Below are positions 9,229 to 20,413 of a stretch of 64,000 nt of DNA, piece by piece. Within the stretch, counting starts at the first letter, position 1; every line of letters starts with the position of its first letter. Both the position numbers and the translations under genes were made by a program. The notes below the pieces were generated by a model, which did no database searches, was not told the origin of the DNA, and saw only the letters and a list, made by a program, of their open reading frames with translations. This DNA comes from Triangularia verruculosa (Eukaryota; Ascomycota; Sordariomycetes; Sordariales; Podosporaceae). The stretch is taken from NCBI GenBank assembly GCA_033296885.1, contig MU864001.1, forward strand, positions 41,582-105,581, read 5' to 3'.

Positions 9229-10951
9229 TCAGCGATAAAGCACAGTCAAATCGCCCGCCGGGGCCCCCTTGAACCCCTTCAGTCTCTCCATCACCTCCGC
9301 ATCCGTCAAGTCCATCTCGGTGATGATCTGATCAAAGCAATGACATCCATCCGTGTACTTTTGCAACGGGTCCCTGCCCCCATATATCCTTGCTGCCACC
9401 TCCTTCTCAGTCAGCCTCCTCGACTGCCCCGTCGCCAAAGATGCTAGATACTGCTTCGACACGACGTGCTTGTGTACGCGGTATAAACACCCCTTTATCA
9501 CGCCAAACTGCACCAGGCGGCGGACGTCGACGTAGCGGAGGACGTCGATGCCGGAGTCCATGTGCATCTTGAGCCACTCCATCACCGTTTTTGAAGAAAC
9601 GAAGGTGGTCATGAGCTTGGTGAGGAGGTAATTTGGCAGGCGGTGGCCGCGTTCGGTGGACAGGGATGCTGGGTTGTGAGAAGGGGAGGTGGGGTGGTGG
9701 GAATGAGTTTCTGGGGAGAGATTGCTTGGGGAGGTGGAGAGGTGGTGGGAGGATGATCGGGGGGTGGTGGAAAAAGAACTGAGGTTGGAGTTGTTGTTGT
9801 TGAGCGTTGTGGTGGATGACCCCGGATTGGACGGCTTGTTGTCGTTGGAATTGCTCCTAAGGGCGCCTACGCAGACGTAGTTTGCGCATTCGTCTACCAT
9901 GCCGTCAACGTTGGCGATAAAATCGTGGATTCCAGGCCGGGGAGCGTAGCAGGAGCCGAAGAAGAACATATCGAGGAGGAGAATGGTGTCATAGTAGAGG
10001 AGGTGGCGGAGGGCGAGTTGGGTTAGCTCCAACGAGACGTCTGCTGCAAAGGCAATCCGGCGGACGTCGGAGACGCCGTCGATGTGGGCTATCACCTTTT
10101 GAAGGGTCAAGTCCCAGGTAGGATCGACGATGTCCGCGAATTTCATCTTGGCTACCGGGACGTGCCAACCTTTGACTTCAGGTGGGTTGGGGTGGTATGG
10201 GAAGAGTTTCATGTTGATGGTGTTTGCATCATCTTCTTAAAGTTAACAATAGGATGGTAAAGCAGCAGAGTGTAACATACCAACAGGAATCATGCACTCT
10301 CCGTAGTTGTTCAGATCCTCCTTGATAATCTCCAACAAGCTCTCGATCGGCCTTCTAGTTGAAAAGAAGCCCTCACTGTTGTTCTTGTCTTTCTCACCCC
10401 ACACGCACTCTTCCTGGCTTTTCGACATATCTTGACTGAGATATCCGCTTTGCTTCTCCATTTCTGCAAAGGTTATCGCCAGGCGCCGAACCACTTTTTC
10501 GTAGGGAACTTGATCGACATCGTGATCAACCACCAAACCAAAGTTGAAGATAAACTCATTGCGGTCATATCGGGGGTCCGGAATAGAAACAGGGAAGCCG
10601 AGCACAAGGTACTTGTTGTCAGGATCCGTGACTGTTATGTACCTGTTGCGGAACGGTTTTCGAGGAATGATGTACTCAGAGAGGACGGAGAAGTCAAATA
10701 ATGGAGGCTTAATAGTTGGCGTGGTAGTTGAAGAAGTGACACTAGCATTGAGGTTGCTATTTGTTGTTGGTAGAACAGGACCTGTAGGGGGGCTTGGGGT
10801 GGTAACAGGAACAATGCAGCCGGGCGGTGACTGAGCCACTATTTTTGTTCCTGCATATTGTCAGTATCAGCTACCCGGGACTTGGAACTACAAGAGACGA
10901 TGATTTACCCTCCTGAGGGAAAAAGCGGGCATAAAAGATGCCCTGAATCAT
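9229..10951 (-). CDS. npr2: Nitrogen permease regulator 2 (GATOR1/SEACIT subunit)
   Basis: NPR2 pairs with NPR3 in the SEACIT/GATOR1 complex that restrains TORC1 when amino acids are scarce, at the vacuolar surface. I read three exons: 10951-10909, 10850-10281 and 10232-9229, giving 538 aa. The first exon codes the conserved start MIQGIFYARFFPQEG. Exon 2 continues with KIVAQSPPGC and the longin-like block (NKYLVLGFPVSI, FIFNFGLV). Exon 3 begins VDDANTINMKLFPYHP and holds VKGWHVPV and the winged-helix part DGVSDVRRIAFAADV. A fungal Ser/Thr/Asn/His-rich insert of about 80 residues sits in exon 3 after YVCVGALRSN. Both junctions keep the frame. It is convergent with cyt-18, with 264 bp between the stops. 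Confidence 0.93.
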
Positions 10952-11434
10952 GATGTCTGAAGGCTCGACTGAAGACCAACTGACAGCCGTTATGTGGATG
11001 CCCCGCAATTTTCAGTCGAGTCGTGAATTGGAATCACTATTGAGCGATAATAAGTTGCGATAGCCGAGCTCAGTCGACGTATATTCCCAAAATAAAACGA
11101 GTGAACGATTCAGTTCCTCTAACCCTGTTGCAAAGCAGATCGAAGTCGAAATAGGTTGATGGCAAAGTGGTGGTGATGGGATCAAAGACACATCGCACTT
11201 GATAAGTTACCATCTCTTGTCCGTCCACAACCCTAACCCTTATAATGACCCCCTGGGCCTCGGTAGTATCTGTATTCACTAGACATCTGACAGTTGGAGT
11301 AGAAAGAATCGTGCGGTAAATCATGCTTTTGACAAATGTATATTATGCCATTTTCTGAAAGTAATTCTATATATATCGCTTCTATCACCCGATCCTTTTA
11401 GTGCCCATTTCCCCATTCCAATTTCTCAGCGCCA
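10952..11434. other. npr2 upstream / vps53 downstream spacer
   Basis: Contains the npr2 promoter and the vps53 3' end, both on the minus strand. An 84-codon frame at 11070-11324 (-) is open but resembles nothing, and I do not call it. A telomere-like double repeat CCCTAACCCT lies at 11231-11240, about 280 bp upstream of the npr2 start. It could be a telobox-type factor site, as known for Tbf1-like proteins. Confidence 0.4.
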
Positions 11435-14014
11435 CTATTCGTCAAGCCTGCTGTTATTTGTAGGGGTGATATCTCTCCTCCCAAACCGCGCTCCTAGCCC
11501 ACCGATGTCCCGCTTGAAGAAGTTCCCGATATTTCTCAAGTTTTCGTTGATGGTAGCCCCTTCTCCTGTTGCCGCCCCGACGCCCGCTCTCTCTGCGCTG
11601 TCTCTGGCCGCAGTCAACAATCGCTCGCCGAGAGATGCGGCGTCAAATCGCGTTTGCAACCCGCTTGCGCCTAAACCTGAAGCAAGACTGCTGCTACTTG
11701 CTGTCGCGGTACTACCAAGTCCACCTGTAGTTGTGTTTAGCAGTGGAGTTAGGAGAGGTGAGCTTTGAACAAGCTTGGCCCCGGCCGCAGGACCCTCCCG
11801 ATGGATGGCGAACAGCTCAAGGAGATGTGCCTGATCTGTTCTTCGCACACCTTTGAGCTCTAGGATCTTGCGGAAGTTGGTGTCGGACCGATCACCAATG
11901 TGAATGAGATATGCTTGAACGAGGCCTTCAGGCGGTGAAGGGCGGACTTGGAGGGTTTTGAGCAAGGGGTCCATGCGTGTCATGGATGTGTTGACATGCT
12001 TGACAAATGACGTAGGGGGGTGTGCCGAAGAAGACGCTGTGTGGAACGACATCAGGTTCTCCAAAGATTTGGTGAGCACGTACTTGTCGAGAAGCATCTG
12101 TTCAGCGCCGGTTTCACAAACGGGCTTGCATTGGACCACATTCGTAATGTAGGCGTTGGCCAGGTGATCGACCAGGTTGTCACAAAACGTGCGAGCATAC
12201 TGTTGCTTTACAACAAGCGGCAAAACTTCCTCGGCCTTGCCGTTGACGTGTTTCAAGAGCTCACCCACATATGAGCTGTGATCCGAGACGCTTTCCAGAC
12301 GTGACCAGTTGGTGTTCCTCATCTCTCGCCAGGCGGACTCGCATTCTAACTCGACTTTCGCGACCAGGGCCATCACAGAAGCGCTAGCAACGCCCATGAA
12401 AGCATCAGACTGGTCAGAGAGGTCAACCCGAGGCATCATATCTGGCTCAATGCGCTTCTTGATGAATTCCTCTAGCTGATCAGTGTTGGTATGCCAAAAG
12501 TCTGCGGTATTAAGTACAAGGATAATATCCTCGAGGGGCGGGCCTTGTGCGCCACCGCGCTGGAGGAAGCCGAGAAGGACTTGTTGAGCATATTCATCCA
12601 AGTACTTGGCTAGCGTTTTTGTCAGATCGAGCAGCCGTTCGCCCGTGGACAATTTGGCGCACTGTGATAGTGTGACCTTGTAAAAGTGGAACAACTCGAT
12701 GGCGGATGGTATCACCGCCTGTGGTGAAAATTCCTCGTCGGCCGGAATGAGTGGCTGTTGTTTGTACCTTGGTATCATATTCGCCAGCGCCTTGTCTTGC
12801 GACTCAACCCATAGACTCAGGTATGGCTCAAAGGCAACAGATATTGACCCATGGAAGTTCTGCAGTCGGTCATCTGCTGAGCTGAGCGTGTCAATGCTGG
12901 CCCTTGGTTCACTTGCAAAGCGCCGTTCAAGACCTTGTTCAAAGTCCATGGTCTCCTGCAGACAGCTAAGCAGCAAATTGACATCGAGTTTGGCCCCATC
13001 AGTTCTCCGCATGCTTTTTTCCAAAATGCCCTTGAAATCTTCCCTCGTACCGTCACAGAAGGACATGGCTAGCGTCTCATTGACGCGCCAATGTGGTGGG
13101 AAGATGGCGGCATGCTCCTCCTCGTGCGTCTTTAAAGTGCGTTTAAACCATGCATAGCGTCGTCCAATGTTGTCCAGACTGCCGGCTTCATCGTTGCCCC
13201 TAAAGACCTGACGATACTCGCGCAGTTCTGTGTTGACATACCAGGTCACAAGTCTGGTCTTCGCATGGTCTCCTAGGGCATCCATAACCAGACAGGCTTC
13301 TATCAACACTCCCCGACGAGCGCCGACTTCACCTTTAGCAAAAGCAATTTCGAAATCCTCGCATACCTGCTCCAGGAGTTCCCTCTGGAGCTCGCTAACG
13401 TTGCGGCTTAGCACGGCGATTTGCTCAATGCTCCGATAGCTGTTGAAGTGACGCATGAGCTGCAACACTGCCTGCAAAAGGCCAGCACATTCGCGATATT
13501 GGCGAGTCCGAGCAAGCCCTCGAAGTTGTTCATAGGCCGTCGTCAACATCTGAAGGCGCTTGAGGGCCGTCATGCTGAGGGTAAGGTTGCGCTTGGTGCC
13601 ATCCAAGCGCTTGATGTCGGCCGTCATGGTCGTGATATCGCGTTCCGTCTGCAAAGCCCGGCTGCGAACGCTTTCAATGCGCTGGAACAGGGAGGCCAGC
13701 TCAGCCTGTGCCGACTGCATTCTTTCTAGCGACGAGTCGGGGCCGTAGGCTTGCGCCGTTTCCAGCGAAGCAATGGACTTGGAGAGTTCATCTTTGTGTT
13801 TTTGAATGGTCGTGGCTACGCTAGCTACCGAGGATACTGTAGACGGGTGGGAGAATAGGAGGTTGAGGTGCGCGATCGGATCGTAGTCCACTGAAATCGA
13901 CAGCCAAGTCCAACGTCAGTGACCAAGTGTTCCCTGCACATCCAAGCTAGTGTGAGTAGAAGGGGGCAATGTACCTGAATCCAGAGACAGAGAATCCGCG
14001 ACAGTGATATTCAT
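11435..14014 (-). CDS. vps53: GARP complex subunit VPS53
   Basis: VPS53 is a subunit of the GARP tether, which captures endosome-derived vesicles at the trans-Golgi network. I read two exons: 14014-13975 and 13890-11435, giving 831 aa. The start codon follows GCCACC. The N-terminus (MNITVADSLSLDS then VDYDPIAHLNLLFSHP) is typical of Vps53. Next comes the coiled-coil stretch with ERDITTMTADIKRLDGTK and NLTLSMTALKRLQMLTTAYE at about residues 100-135. The middle is helical CATCHR-type sequence (RNVSELQRELLEQVCEDFE). The C-terminal third is Ser/Ala/Gly-rich and less conserved. The intron of 84 nt joins in phase 1. It is divergent from the ZZ/EF-hand gene. The family call is firm. Confidence 0.9.
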
Positions 14015-14627
14015 GGTGGCATCCAGACCGTAGCGGCCGTAAAGATGCCCTGCTTGGAAAGGAGACGTTTCGACGGCCAGGAATCTGCTGCGGTGTCAGC
14101 CATGGGGATGGGCTCGTTATTAGGGAATGTCGCCGAGAGCTTGGGTGAGGTGGACACGCAGCGCCAAGCAACAGCTGTTACATACGCAAGTAATCTTACA
14201 AGACTAACCAAAAAGAGCTATATCTGAGATGCCACTCGAATGTTTCAATCTAGTTGCGTGTATCTACTGGCCTACAGAAACTTGAAATAAACCAAGATAC
14301 CAAATGTAAAGGGCTACCAAAATGACAAGAAAAAGGACTAACTCAAGGCCTTATTTCCCCGTGATCATGACGCAAAAGATGGAATGGGTTGAAAGTTACG
14401 AAATTGAATTTCAGAGCCGTCTCTCAAGCAAGCTGAAAGCTTGGTAAGCCCCACCACAGTCAATCCACCGCCCACCCAGCTGGAACTGCCACCGGCTTCA
14501 TCTTGAGCACATCAGCCGCAACGATCAGAAACTATCCCCTTTGAATAGCAATATTATTGCACCGAAAATCCCGATCGGCAGAACATATTCCAAAGTCAAA
14601 GGCAAACAGGATGTCACGCCAGACATC
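14015..14627. promoter_or_regulatory. Divergent promoter region, vps53 and ZZ/EF-hand gene
   Basis: About 610 bp separate the preferred start codons. It must hold both promoters and leaders. I see no distinctive motif. An in-frame ATG at 14541 would extend the plus-strand protein by 29 residues, but the later ATG at 14628 fits a short N-terminal signal-anchor better. Confidence 0.4.
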
Positions 14628-17396
14628 ATGGACTCATCTGTCGCAGCATCCATGCTGACGAGGCAGCGCATCAGCGTTGCCTTATTTTCGCTGGCGGCTA
14701 CGGCAACCCTGGGCTTCTACTGCTATCGATTCTACAACCCACCATATCCTGAACCTAACAGTCGACTGCACCGAAGCAACGCTGTTCGACACCGAAGGCG
14801 CTCGATCACGAATAACCATGTAGCTCAAGAGCAGCCGGGGCGGGCACCCTCCGAAGCGTCCTACACCTCCGCCGAATCCCATGCCGACGAGAATGCCGAT
14901 GTTGACCGCACGGTTCGACCTTTGGCCGATGGCGAGACTGTTGCCGACGACGCTCAAGAGCTTGACGATAACTGGTATGATGACGACAACAACCAATACG
15001 GCCCACAGGCACGAGCCGGTCAGAACATCGTCAGCCTGCTCTTCCGTGTTTCTGAAGACAACGCCCGCCGCAGCGCCTATGTCCATCGGGGCTGTCAGTG
15101 CAACGGGTGCGGTATTGTTCCCATTCGGGGTATCCGCTATCGTTGCGCCAACTGTGCCGACTTCGACCTTTGTGAGACATGCGAATCCCAGGGCTTGCAC
15201 ACCAAGACGCACATCTTCTACAAGATCAAGGTTCCTGCTCCACGCCTAGGCCCTCGCCAGCTTCAGCCTGTATGGTACCCAGGCGATCCCGAGAACTGTT
15301 TGAGGCTCCTCCCGAAAAGGTTGATGGCCAAGTTATCCAAAGAAACCGGATTCGAACGGCCAGAGCTAGAAGCACTCTGGGAGCAATGGACGTTTATGGC
15401 CAACACGGAGTGGAGGGAAGACCCTGACGAGCTGTGCTTGGCGATGGACCGTCGGACCTTTGAGCGGTATCTTGTTCCATCAGGAGACAGGCAGCCTGTA
15501 CCGAATTTGCTCCACGATCGCATGTTTGCCTTCTACGACGACAATAACGACGACCTCATTGGATTCTCCGAGTTTCTCCGCGGAACTTCCTACCGGAAAA
15601 GAAAGGATAGGCTTCGCAAAATATTTGATGGCTACGATGTGGATGGCGACGGTTTTGTGAGCCGCCGGGACTTTCTGCGCTTGTTCCGCGCTTATTACGT
15701 GCTTTTCAAGCAGATGCATAAGGATATTCTGGAAGGCTTGGATGATCAAGTTATGAGCTCAACCGAGGTCCAACAACTCGGGACCAGCAGAGCGCCGCTG
15801 AGCAGCCTGTTTGGACGCGAAGGTATATTCCAGCCAGCCGAAACCGATCGCCCGTTGGAAGGAAAGGTAGTCAACGAAAGCCTTGGCGAAGTTCACATTT
15901 CAGACGGAAACCCCAGGGCTGTCGCTGGGGACTCCCCGGATGTCTCTGATCGGCAGTCGGTTTTGAATGACTTATTCACCAAGCGAACCCAAACCCAGGA
16001 GAGTCTATTTGTGCTGTCCAATAACGGACCATCGACAAGCAGAGAAACCAGCATTGAATACCTGAATGCTCTCTTGAACCCACCAACCCGGACCAGCGAG
16101 CTCCCGACTATTATTGTAGGTGAGTCGCCGCGAGGTGACCAGTTGATGCTTGTTATGAACGGCTCGCAACTTCGAAATGATAACAACGGCGATCAGGCGA
16201 CTGGGAGTGGCGAACAAGCGCCTCATCGAGTAGAGAATGGTGCCTCCCCACCTGGTGAGGAGGCCAGCGACAACTCCAGAGAGGATGAAGGACGGGTCGA
16301 GGGGCGTCACTTGGTTCGTGTTCCCTACATTGCTACCTCAAATAGGCGCTTGCGAGTGGAGGCGCGAAAGAAACTCTTCGACCGTTGGAAGAGGCGGCAA
16401 TTCTACTTGGATGAAGAGGAGGGTGCCGTGGCTCCTGATGGCTGGCCTGAGGACGAAGACGTCTTGACGCACATGAATCCATCGTCGGAAAGCTCAAAAG
16501 CTCCTCACCAGCCCGTGTTGTCTCGTTCAAGATCATCCTCCAAAGTACGATTTGCGGACGACGACGATGACTATGACCATGACTACGACACCGATGCCAG
16601 GTCCAATGTATCCAACTCTTCCCGAAGCATTCCCGAACGATGGGGCGGAATGGAGATCCCCGATGCAGAGAGAGATGTTGGCAAGGAGATTTTCTATCAG
16701 GTCATCCAACAAGCTTTCAATGAAATTCTCGACACCCTTTTCAAACGTAAAGAGGACCTTGCTGTCAAAGCGGCGGAAACCAAGGGGGCGCGCGACAAGT
16801 GGAGACACTGTTTTGCATCCATCAACCTCGATGAAGTTGACAAGAAGAAACACAAGGGTGCCAAGAAACGCAAGCCTGCTGAACTGTCTCTGGAGGAGTT
16901 ACTTGCTACCTCCGGTTACAGCGTTGATCAAAATGAAATAGATGGCACAACCGCGGTGGGCTCAGCCTCTGAGATTGTGCCGGACGAGCTGCCCGTCATG
17001 CCTCCGGGGGAGCCTATCGAATCACCATCATCACCAGAGGTGGTATCTCATCGAGATCCAACCATGCCCCAATTTAGACCGAATGCGGGCTCTGAATCAG
17101 AAGCCGCTCGCGACTCGCTATCTGACGAGGATTCCAACAGGTCCAACAAAACCGCAGACACAGCAGAGACGTCGACCAAGACTAGCAAGAAGGGTGGATC
17201 AGCGTCTCCCCCTTCCTTTGAACAGCTAGTCGAATGGAAACGACTCGATGTGGCGGAGCAGGAGTCAAAGAAACGCGGTGGGTGGGGAAGGCTCAACTAC
17301 GAGGAGTTTGAGCATATTTACAAAGAGGAGGAAGCCAACGGTAGCCGGCTTGACTACCTGGGGACATGGATCGACTTCTGCATTCCCTATCACTAG
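14628..17396 (+). CDS. Membrane-anchored ZZ zinc finger and EF-hand protein
   Basis: This is an intronless frame of 922 aa from the ATG at 14628 (951 aa from 14541). A membrane segment lies at about residues 15-33 (ISVALFSLAATATLGFYCY). A ZZ-type zinc finger follows at about 152-200, with cysteines in HRGCQCNGCG, YRCANC and DLCETCES and the closing HTKTHIF. Two EF-hands follow. The first loop is DDNNDDLIGFSE (about 301) and the second DVDGDGFVSRRD (about 339), both with acidic residues at positions 1, 5 and 12, so calcium binding is likely. The remaining 550 residues are mostly polar and disordered, with a short conserved region near the C-terminus (WGRLNYEEFEHIYKEEE). ZZ fingers usually bind protein tails. 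The membrane it sits in and its partners are unknown. Confidence 0.85.
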   Translation: MDSSVAASMLTRQRISVALFSLAATATLGFYCYRFYNPPYPEPNSRLHRSNAVRHRRRSITNNHVAQEQPGRAPSEASYTSAESHADENADVDRTVRPLADGETVADDAQELDDNWYDDDNNQYGPQARAGQNIVSLLFRVSEDNARRSAYVHRGCQCNGCGIVPIRGIRYRCANCADFDLCETCESQGLHTKTHIFYKIKVPAPRLGPRQLQPVWYPGDPENCLRLLPKRLMAKLSKETGFERPELEALWEQWTFMANTEWREDPDELCLAMDRRTFERYLVPSGDRQPVPNLLHDRMFAFYDDNNDDLIGFSEFLRGTSYRKRKDRLRKIFDGYDVDGDGFVSRRDFLRLFRAYYVLFKQMHKDILEGLDDQVMSSTEVQQLGTSRAPLSSLFGREGIFQPAETDRPLEGKVVNESLGEVHISDGNPRAVAGDSPDVSDRQSVLNDLFTKRTQTQESLFVLSNNGPSTSRETSIEYLNALLNPPTRTSELPTIIVGESPRGDQLMLVMNGSQLRNDNNGDQATGSGEQAPHRVENGASPPGEEASDNSREDEGRVEGRHLVRVPYIATSNRRLRVEARKKLFDRWKRRQFYLDEEEGAVAPDGWPEDEDVLTHMNPSSESSKAPHQPVLSRSRSSSKVRFADDDDDYDHDYDTDARSNVSNSSRSIPERWGGMEIPDAERDVGKEIFYQVIQQAFNEILDTLFKRKEDLAVKAAETKGARDKWRHCFASINLDEVDKKKHKGAKKRKPAELSLEELLATSGYSVDQNEIDGTTAVGSASEIVPDELPVMPPGEPIESPSSPEVVSHRDPTMPQFRPNAGSESEAARDSLSDEDSNRSNKTADTAETSTKTSKKGGSASPPSFEQLVEWKRLDVAEQESKKRGGWGRLNYEEFEHIYKEEEANGSRLDYLGTWIDFCIPYH

Positions 17397-17997
17397 AAGC
17401 ATTATAAGGACTCCATATCCAATTACCTTGAAGACGGCCATTTTGCAGCAGCGACATGAATGTACCTTAGAAGCGAATCCATATGTACATATCTCCTGGC
17501 TGGTGCTGAATTTCACTGGGACAGACATTTAAACAAAAAAAGCATGGCGGAAGACAAGAAGGCTTCAGTACCCCGGTGTTTCCTTCCGAAAAGGTTCGCC
17601 ATGTTTGCTCTTCCCTGAAGACATCATAGTGTACTTGCCTGGGATGTGTCCGGTGGGGTTGTCTCATTCGGCCTTTGCTCATCCAGTTCTCCAGGTCCAA
17701 ACTGTCGGATCCCCATCTGTCTTCTTCCATCTCAGGACACCCCGTCACTCACCGCGGCCCTTATACCCGCGTTTCCACATTCCTTATGTCTCTTCTACCT
17801 ATCCCTTCTCTACATCAATACCTCTCAGATAGGTAGATTTATTTCACTTTCCCGATGCGTACCTTGCCCTAACACATCTGTTTTCTTTTCAAATCGCCAT
17901 CATATCGCTCCTGCCCCTCATTACCTTCCTTCGCCCCGTTCCGGGGACAAGGAGCGCCCAACCTGTCACAAATCTTCCCGTCGGAAATCAACGAGCA
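17397..17997. other. Spacer before the DUF3176 gene
   Basis: This 600-bp stretch between two plus-strand genes has no supported gene. It contains the 3' end of the ZZ/EF-hand transcript and a pyrimidine-rich leader for the next gene. A CCTTATACCC sequence around 17758 is the nearest TATA-like element, and it is weak. Confidence 0.35.
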
Positions 17998-20413
17998 ATG
18001 GACCCAGACAACATATCCCCCCGATCCGAACCCAGTCCTCAACGCAACCCCTGGAACCCGGAGAATTATGCCTCCTCCACCACCCCAACCATTGTCCGAC
18101 CGCCGAATCCGCGACAGCAACGCTACCACTCTGTGTCGCGCAGGAGAAACGAGCGACAGGATTCCTCCTCTGGCGCATGGTCCCACAAGGCTGAACCTCC
18201 TTCGGCGCCGTCTGAGAGGGTTAACCTCGATGATGATGGTCATGCGGGAAGGGGGGAAAAGGATGATGACGCGTCGACTGGGACGCAGAGGGTATATGGT
18301 CATGCGAGTGGGGAGAGGTTCACGCCTTCGAGGATGGGTCATCATCGAAACCAGAGGACGCCGAAGCCGCCGGCTGCTATTCACGGGTCGGAGCAGCAAC
18401 AGAGACATTACCAGGAGGAGGATGGGTTTGAGAATGTTGAGTTGGGAGGGGGGTTTGGAGATGCGTTTATGATGGTGGAGAGTAACTCGCCTGACGGGAA
18501 TGGCTACGATGGGAGAGGAAAGGGGAAGGGGAGGAAATATTACAGCTCGTTTAGCTGGTGGCATGATGAATATATATATGCTGGATTGAGTGTGGTTGCT
18601 GTCATTGGGTTGGCGGTGTTCCTCAGGACGTATGATGGGCAGGTGTTGCCGCAGGAATTTGGGTGGGCGGGCTTGAGCTTTGAGACTGGAGTTGTCGCAC
18701 TGGTTACCGCGATGAGGTTGTGCATGGATGCATATGTGGGCTCGGCGATCAGTCAGGGAGCTTGGCTGTGGGTGAGCGAGAGGGCTCAGATGAGAAGACG
18801 AAGCCCAGATGGGAAATGCGGTGCGAAGTTGGAAGATTTCGGGAGGTTTGATGCTGCGAGCAGGGGACTGAGGGGAGCGCTAGGGCTGATCTGGAGGTTG
18901 AAGGGGAGGTTGGTAGAAGCGCTTCGAGTTGATCTAGAATCAGGAAACTAACAGCTGGGCAATAATAGGCATTTGGGATGTGTTGGAGCGGCCATTGCCG
19001 TTCTCGGCATTGGGTTCGAGACCTTCAGTCAGGAAATGGTCAGCTTCGAGCAACAGCCACGACGATTGGAGAACAGCTCGCTGAGTCCGGCGCCAGCGCC
19101 GGCGAGATCTGAGGTGTAGGATACTTATCTTCATCGGGGGTTCGTGGGTGGTATGTTCCCTGTCTGCCCAAGCGTCGTTGCCACCGTGTGCTGATGAGGG
19201 ATAGATCTCCTTCCATCTCTGTCTACAAAAGCCGCCGTTTATGCTGGGATCATCTCCACAGAGGTATGTCATCAACCTGCTCGGGTTTACAGGGACGAAT
19301 TAACAATATTAGGTGCCCATGATTCCGGTTTCTTGTGGAACAGCAAATTGTTCGTGGCCCATCATACCAACATTGGCCAGCTGCGGAGACTGTGTCGACG
19401 CCGAGATCTTTACTCAGTGTAACAGAACAGCCAATAAATGCACGTACAAGACTGCGTCGGGGACATCCATCGTCAACTCTATGGATCCGGGGGAACGAAG
19501 CATTTTCAGAGTGGCACCAACCAACGGAACCGTCCATCAAATCACCTCGACCTCGCGCGCATACTTTTCCGTCTTTGACTTCCTATCCGTGATACAAACT
19601 GAAGAAACAGGATTACTCTTGACCGCGTCAGAGTGCGCTCTGTGGTTCTGTTTGGAAGGTCTCAAGGTCTCAGTCGAAGACGGCAGGCAAAACCAGACCC
19701 GGGTTGCCAACCACTCACTTACCTCTTTAGCCATGACAAATGCCGCCCACGGATCACAACACGTCTTTATCAGCATCCCTTCGAGTCTCAACACCGTCAA
19801 CACTACAAAGTACGCCGTGACACACGAGGCCATGCTAGCACTGCGAAACTTTATGGCTTCCATTACCATGGGCACAGTCACCACGACTCTCAACACGCTC
19901 GACTCGTCGTCCGACTGGGTCGAAGCCATGTGGAACGCCACGACGGGTGATTTAAACCAATGGATCACCACCTTTGCAGCCAGTTTGACCAACGAATTTC
20001 GCCTTCATGGGACAATAACAGGGGCCAGCACCAAACAGTACGACGGCGCTGCCACGCAAATGACGCCGGTGGTGAAGGTCAAGTGGTTTTGGTTGCTGTA
20101 TCCAGCGTTTATGATATTCCTGAGTATCTACTTTCTCTTTCATACCATTGTGGCTTGCTCGAGGGATGGGGTGAGGGCGTGGAAGGGCGAAGTGCTGCCA
20201 CTGCTGTTTTGCCGGGTGGATGAGCGTTTGTATGAGCGCGGGAGGGATGGACTGGAGGTTCCCGGGGGGCTGGAGAAGAGAGTTGCGGGAGAGAATGTGG
20301 CAATGTATAGGAGTGTAGAGGATGGCGGGTGGGGTTTCAGGGGGGTGGAGAATGGCGAGTGGGAGGGGGGGAGCGAGGAGGACGTTGGGGTAGATTATGG
20401 GGAGAAGAAATAG
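17998..20413 (+). CDS. DUF3176 family membrane protein (one unresolved junction)
   Basis: A fungus-restricted integral membrane family of unknown function. Exon 1 is 17998-18908 and exon 2 starts at 18969. A third exon of about 60 nt ends at 19263, and the last exon is 19313-20413. The N-terminal 180 residues are polar and disordered. Membrane segments are visible in YIYAGLSVVAVIGLAVFL, GVVALVTAMRLCMDAYVG, HLGCVGAAIAVLGIGFETFS and, near the C-terminus, WFWLLYPAFMIFLSIYFLF. Between them is a large extracytoplasmic domain with paired cysteines (VSCGTANCSW, CGDC) and several N-glycosylation sequons. In the frame joining exon 2 to exon 3 there are stops at 19117-19119 and 19192-19194. The only donor that removes both in frame is a weak GT at 19085. 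Either a poor splice site is used or the gene carries a lesion. Confidence 0.78.

Noticed and set aside
11070..11324. 84-codon frame between npr2 and vps53
   Set aside because: Short, with no known motif, and lying in the npr2 promoter region. It is well within chance length for this composition.
14541..14627. Upstream ATG of the ZZ/EF-hand gene as the start
   Set aside because: It remains possible, but the extra 29 residues are not needed and would push the membrane segment inwards. The ATG at 14628 is preferred.
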